NCBI RefSeq assembly: GCF_001458735.1
Contig: NZ_CZQA01000010.1
Coordinates: 248,001-312,000 of the forward strand
Length of the DNA stretch: 64,000 nucleotides
Reading direction: 5' to 3'
Source: Candidatus Nitrospira nitrosa
GTDB lineage: Bacteria; Nitrospirota; Nitrospiria; Nitrospirales; Nitrospiraceae
The translations under genes and the position numbers were made by a program. Below the pieces are notes generated by a model. It was not told where the DNA came from. It searched no databases and saw only the letters and a program-made list of their open reading frames with translations. How positions within the stretch are numbered: the stretch's first letter is position 1; each line of letters begins with the position of its first letter. Below are positions 60,297 to 64,000 of this stretch, piece after piece.

Positions 60297-62582
60297 ATGC
60301 TACTGCTCGACAGTCGCGTTCGAGAAATCAACGGCATTTCTATCTTCCCGGATCATGCCGATCCTGAACAGTGGTACTACTTACCCCTCTCCCCACACCT
60401 CACCACGGTGCGAGATGAGACTTTAGGAATTGAGGTTCCCCAATTTTCGCTTATCGGCTTTCGTGGCGATGCGGGCACCGGTGGATTTCTTAATTTTGAC
60501 TGCAACGTCGGTGCGGCACAATCACAGGTCGACGATCTTGCCCGAGAAATCGCCAACAACGAGAACCTCCGCAATATGCCGCGCATCGCTTCCGTCCCGT
60601 TGGTTGATGGCGGCGTCAAATTGATGATGCTCGGAAAAAAGACAGGCGATGCGCCTGGCACGACACCGGGAATCGCAGGTCCGGCGTTCGTGCTGAAGAT
60701 CGATCAGAATGAGAAACCCGCTCTCTATGGTTCAAACCAAGCGGCTTTTTCCATCCGACTCGACCAAGAAGGTTTCACCATGATGGAACAATGCCTTGAT
60801 GGTGAGATCATGCCGGTTGCCGTCATCTATTCACTTGATTTTCTTGGGCTACGGCCGGCGTATGCCATCAAATTGAGTATTGACTGGGACAGGGTTCAGA
60901 AACACATGGATGAGAGTTTCAAGGCCGGATTCATGTTCTTTTCAGCCGAGATCGGCAAGGCCGTGGATGAACTGGTGGAGTCCCGTGCCATTGTGCTGGA
61001 ATCCGATACATTTGTGCCTGAAGGTGACGACAGCAAAGGCATTATCGATCGCAGGGATGCCGCACTCGCCCAGGTCCGCAATATGATTACGGACGCCTTC
61101 TTTACCCCAAGTCTCCCACCTTGGACCCCGGAGAAACCATCCGACTTTGAAAGGGGTTTAGACGCTGCGGCTAAATTCGCCGGCACAACAAGCGCAATGG
61201 CGGCAGGCGGTCCGGCAGCTCAAGTCTCAAACGCAAGTTTTTCCTATAAGAGAATGGACTACACTCGCATTGACCGCAAGGTCCTCAATGTGAATTTTTC
61301 GGAACGAGTCACAATCAAAAGGAGCATTTATCCACAAGGTCACCTCGCAGGCATGTTCAAGCTCTTACGCGATATCCCGATGCCACTCGATCGTTTCGTG
61401 AGGCATGTCGATCTCAATAACGACTGGTTCAAGAAACGCACGGTACGGATCGTGACACGGGCGGATTTTGCCGCCGATGAAATATCAAGCGTCAATGTTC
61501 GCGCGCGCTATGGAGATCAGCCCACCAACGCACTGCTGACAGCCACCCAGCCCGAGACAAATTTTTCATGGTTGAGCCAACTCCAGAATGGAGCCATGCA
61601 GCGCGATGTCGAGGTTGAGTACGAAGTCACATTTAAGAACGTGGATTCGACGGAACGTCCGCTCACGCTCGGTTCGGCAAAGAAAACGACTGATATCGAC
61701 AATGTGGAGATCGTTCCGCGGGAACTCTACACCATCTCGCCGATCACGTTGTTGGCCGAGAACTTTCCCTGGAACGACTACTCCTCCGTGGAATTTCACT
61801 TGCGCTACACGGATGAAGTCAATGGCATCAAACAACGCGACCTCCTACGCCTCACCAAGGAGAAACCCGACGCCGTTTGGAAAATGTTCGTCCTCGATCC
61901 GACGAAGACGACATTCGAATATCGTGTCCTCTTCCGTGCCATGAATAACCGTGACATCGAGCGTGCCTGGACACCCAGCAGCGAGACGCAAATCACGGTT
62001 CGCAATCCGTTTCCTACTCGACGCGTGGTGGAAGTTGTGCCGTCTTTTCGTTGGGAAGAGGTGGAGCAGGCCTTTGTTGACCTTCGCTATAAGGATCCCG
62101 CGAACAATCTGCTGGCAGAAGATTCCTTCTCATTCCAGCAGGGCATTGCTGCAAAAACCTTTAGCGTTGATCTTCGCGACCCCACCCGCAAGACCGTCTA
62201 TTACAAGATTTCCGTCAACTACAAGGATGGCCGATTCCTTGAATTACCTGAATCCATGACGAATGAGCGACGCATTCATGCTAGTGCCGATTCGAAGGGC
62301 CGCCGGATCATTGGGATCATGCCGCCGGTCAACTTCGCCCAACGCCGTCTAAAACGTGTAACGGTCGATTTACGATTTGAGGACCTCATGTCCAATCTGA
62401 GCTTTGCCGACACATTCGTTTTCGAGGCACCTGAAGCTCATGGTTCGTTCGAATATCAGTACGTAGACGAAACACGCAAGAAATATGAATATCGCGCCAA
62501 CCTCCTGTTCGAAAACGGCCTCGAGCTCAATATCGACTGGACAGCCTCTGATACGACTGAACTGATCGTGAAGGTTCCCTGA
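60297..62582 (+). CDS. Array protein 5 (761 aa), FYYLP-module protein
   Basis: It starts 21 bp after protein 4, with AAGGAG upstream. Module 1: REINGISIFPDHADPEQWYYLPLSPHL, then GGFLNFDCNV, KPALYGSNQAAFSIRLDQEGFTMMEQCL, VIYSLDFLGLRPAYAIKLSIDWDRVQKHM. A Gly/Ala-rich hinge (AGTTSAMAAGGPAAQ) follows. Module 2: SIYPQGHLAGMFKLL, then TVRIVTRADFAADEISSVNVRARYGD. Four beta repeats complete the protein (for example VEFHLRYTD, AFVDLRYKD, VTVDLRFED openings). It is a paralogue of proteins 4 and 6 with the same order of parts. Function unknown. Confidence 0.9.
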   Translation: MLLLDSRVREINGISIFPDHADPEQWYYLPLSPHLTTVRDETLGIEVPQFSLIGFRGDAGTGGFLNFDCNVGAAQSQVDDLAREIANNENLRNMPRIASVPLVDGGVKLMMLGKKTGDAPGTTPGIAGPAFVLKIDQNEKPALYGSNQAAFSIRLDQEGFTMMEQCLDGEIMPVAVIYSLDFLGLRPAYAIKLSIDWDRVQKHMDESFKAGFMFFSAEIGKAVDELVESRAIVLESDTFVPEGDDSKGIIDRRDAALAQVRNMITDAFFTPSLPPWTPEKPSDFERGLDAAAKFAGTTSAMAAGGPAAQVSNASFSYKRMDYTRIDRKVLNVNFSERVTIKRSIYPQGHLAGMFKLLRDIPMPLDRFVRHVDLNNDWFKKRTVRIVTRADFAADEISSVNVRARYGDQPTNALLTATQPETNFSWLSQLQNGAMQRDVEVEYEVTFKNVDSTERPLTLGSAKKTTDIDNVEIVPRELYTISPITLLAENFPWNDYSSVEFHLRYTDEVNGIKQRDLLRLTKEKPDAVWKMFVLDPTKTTFEYRVLFRAMNNRDIERAWTPSSETQITVRNPFPTRRVVEVVPSFRWEEVEQAFVDLRYKDPANNLLAEDSFSFQQGIAAKTFSVDLRDPTRKTVYYKISVNYKDGRFLELPESMTNERRIHASADSKGRRIIGIMPPVNFAQRRLKRVTVDLRFEDLMSNLSFADTFVFEAPEAHGSFEYQYVDETRKKYEYRANLLFENGLELNIDWTASDTTELIVKVP

Positions 62583-62592
62583 GGAGATCCCC

Positions 62593-64000
62593 ATGCTTCA
62601 ACTCGATTCTTCAGCGCTGATGATCGAAGGCGTCACCATCTTCAAAGATCATGCAGATCCACGTCAATTTTGGTATTTGCCTGGTCCTGTGGCGCTAGCA
62701 CGGCGAGCAGCCGATGGTCGAGCCGCCTTCACGTTTCTAAAATTCAAACGACTACCCAGTACTGCGAGCCGAGGCGGCGGATTCCTGACATTCGAAGTGG
62801 CACTTAAGCTGGATCGTGACCTCGAACGCCGAGTTCTCGAGCGTCTGTCCAGTATCTCCCGTGGTACTCCACGCCTGAGCGCTGTGCCGTTTGACGAAGG
62901 AACCGTACAGTGTATCGCCCTCAACGTACAAGGTGCCGGCGGTGCCACTGCAGCATCGGATCCCAATGCTCCACCGGGTTCTTTTCGCGCCGTCCATACG
63001 ATTTTCGGTGCCGCGAAGCCATCGCTCCAAGGGGACAACGTCGCTGCCTTCAGCCTTGAGCTATCGGCCGAAGGTACAACGATCTTAGAAAAGGCATTTC
63101 AGGAACGAACCACGCCGGTCGGCGTAATCTATGACTTGAAATATACCGGACTACGTCCCGCATTCAACGTCAAGATTACAGCCGACTTCAAACAGATCTT
63201 CAGCCATTTCAGCTCGGCTGCGGATGGTCAGCGTGGATTTGTACGCGCCGGTATCGATCTCGGCTTTGAACGGTTGGTCCGCAACGGGGCCATTAAGATC
63301 GAGGTGCTTGATTTCACCAATACCACAGAGAATGAGACGCGCATCAAAGAAGCACTCGACTATTTTAAAGGGCAGGTACTCACAAACTGGTTTACCCCGG
63401 TCCTGGTGCCTGGAATCCTTGCCGCTCCCGCCGCTCAAGCCACTTCACTCGACCAGGTTCGCGCACTTGGTGCACAACTACGCCCACCACAACCGTCACC
63501 GCCGCCACGCCCAGACCCTTCACAACCCGCACCGGAGCCGGTTGATCATGGTCCAAGCCCGACCGCAGAGACCGGCCGCGGTGATACACCGCAAGGACTT
63601 CCGGGTACTGCATCTGCCGCCAATGTTGAAAGCCCAACGGAAGGGACAGGTAGTCCAGCTCCGGCAACCCCGGCTCCAGCGAGTGGCTCGGCCGATGTTT
63701 CCACAAGGAATCCGAATGGAGGTCTACCTGCAGCAACAGACAATCCAAATACTGCACAAAACGAAGGGATGGTTGCGTCCTTTAAGCTCAAGGCTATCCG
63801 CCAGGAGGAACAGCGTACGGCGATCCTGGAATACACACGTGCGGAAGCCCAGCAAAGAATGTATGCGCCACAGGGGTTTTTCGGCCTCCTTACCGCTGAT
63901 CTCGAACGCTCCAAGCACTTTATCGAGATCGACCTCGACGATCCCTTCTACAGGACCATCTCCGTTGAAACCAAAGCGCCTTTCGATTTTTCCGGGGTAG
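62593..64000 (+). CDS. Array protein 6, FYYLP-module protein (partial, runs off window)
   Basis: The ATG at 62593 has GAGGAG 6 bases upstream and lies 10 bp after protein 5. At least 469 residues are visible. Module 1 is the clearest form: LMIEGVTIFKDHADPRQFWYLPGPVAL, GGGFLTFEVAL, KPSLQGDNVAAFSLELSAEGTTILEKAF, VIYDLKYTGLRPAFNVKITADFKQI. A Pro/Ser/Gly/Thr-rich linker of about 115 residues takes the place of the hinge. Module 2 then begins (SFKLKAIRQEEQRTAILEYT, YAPQGFFGLLTADL). The frame is open at 64000. Confidence 0.9.
   Translation, partial: MLQLDSSALMIEGVTIFKDHADPRQFWYLPGPVALARRAADGRAAFTFLKFKRLPSTASRGGGFLTFEVALKLDRDLERRVLERLSSISRGTPRLSAVPFDEGTVQCIALNVQGAGGATAASDPNAPPGSFRAVHTIFGAAKPSLQGDNVAAFSLELSAEGTTILEKAFQERTTPVGVIYDLKYTGLRPAFNVKITADFKQIFSHFSSAADGQRGFVRAGIDLGFERLVRNGAIKIEVLDFTNTTENETRIKEALDYFKGQVLTNWFTPVLVPGILAAPAAQATSLDQVRALGAQLRPPQPSPPPRPDPSQPAPEPVDHGPSPTAETGRGDTPQGLPGTASAANVESPTEGTGSPAPATPAPASGSADVSTRNPNGGLPAATDNPNTAQNEGMVASFKLKAIRQEEQRTAILEYTRAEAQQRMYAPQGFFGLLTADLERSKHFIEIDLDDPFYRTISVETKAPFDFSGV

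Noticed and set aside
1-64000. CRISPR arrays, rRNA genes, prophage structural genes, replication origin.
   Set aside because: No regularly spaced repeats, rRNA-like sequence, recognisable phage capsid or tail genes, or DnaA-box clusters were seen.

Overview
The window looks like a chromosome segment of a motile, diderm, Nitrospira-like bacterium (phylum Nitrospirota is my guess from gene order and protein style; it cannot be proven from the window). Evidence for a diderm is the presence of P-ring and L-ring genes (flgI, flgH with a lipobox, flgA). Evidence for polar-type flagellar control is flhF and flhG, fliA, and two sigma-54 activators with a partner kinase.

Positions 1-40058 are one large flagellar regulon, all on the minus strand. 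It reads as five transcription units: (V) TPR protein-flrB-flrC at 38482-32042; (IV) flgB-flgC-fliE-fliF-fliG-fliH-fliI-fliJ-motE at 31857-24181; (III) fliK-flgD-flgE at 22857-19184; (II) fliL-fliM-fliN-fliO-fliP-fliQ-fliR-flhB-flhA-flhF-flhG-fliA at 18921-8245; (I) flgF-flgG-flgA-flgH-small ORF-flgI-flgJ-flgM-flgN-flgK at 7586-1. A GG-N10-GC type sigma-54 site lies just before the first gene of every unit (one of the five has GT in place of GC). A probable FliA promoter precedes flgM. A complete NtrC-type activator (40058-38601) stands upstream. Three oddities stand out: FliH carries an N-terminal CheY-like receiver domain; the fliH/fliI junction has been tandemly duplicated; and a 1562-bp IS110/IS1111-type element has split flrC, leaving its last helix-turn-helix on the far side. 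The right end of the IS holds a segment that could base-pair with the insertion target, as expected of a guide (bridge/seek) RNA.

Positions 40059-51174 are an accessory island: a HigBA-like toxin-antitoxin pair flanked by diverged direct repeats, a small NPYG-repeat protein, a tightly overlapping four-gene operon (unknown 432-aa protein, PLD nuclease, SNF2-type helicase, 124-aa protein) that looks like a defence system, a nuclease pseudogene, a hipB gene with a decayed hipA, and a tRNA-Thr(TGT).

Positions 52302-64000 hold six consecutive plus-strand genes of one uncharacterised superfamily, arranged as two units (three overlapping genes, then three closely spaced genes, the last running off the end). 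Five of them carry an aromatic-rich FYYLP-like motif and similar beta-rich modules; one has three Cys-x-x-Cys repeats. Both units are preceded by a pair of 16-bp dyad boxes spaced 22-23 bp, which suggests common control. I regard this array as the best candidate for an undescribed system in the window.
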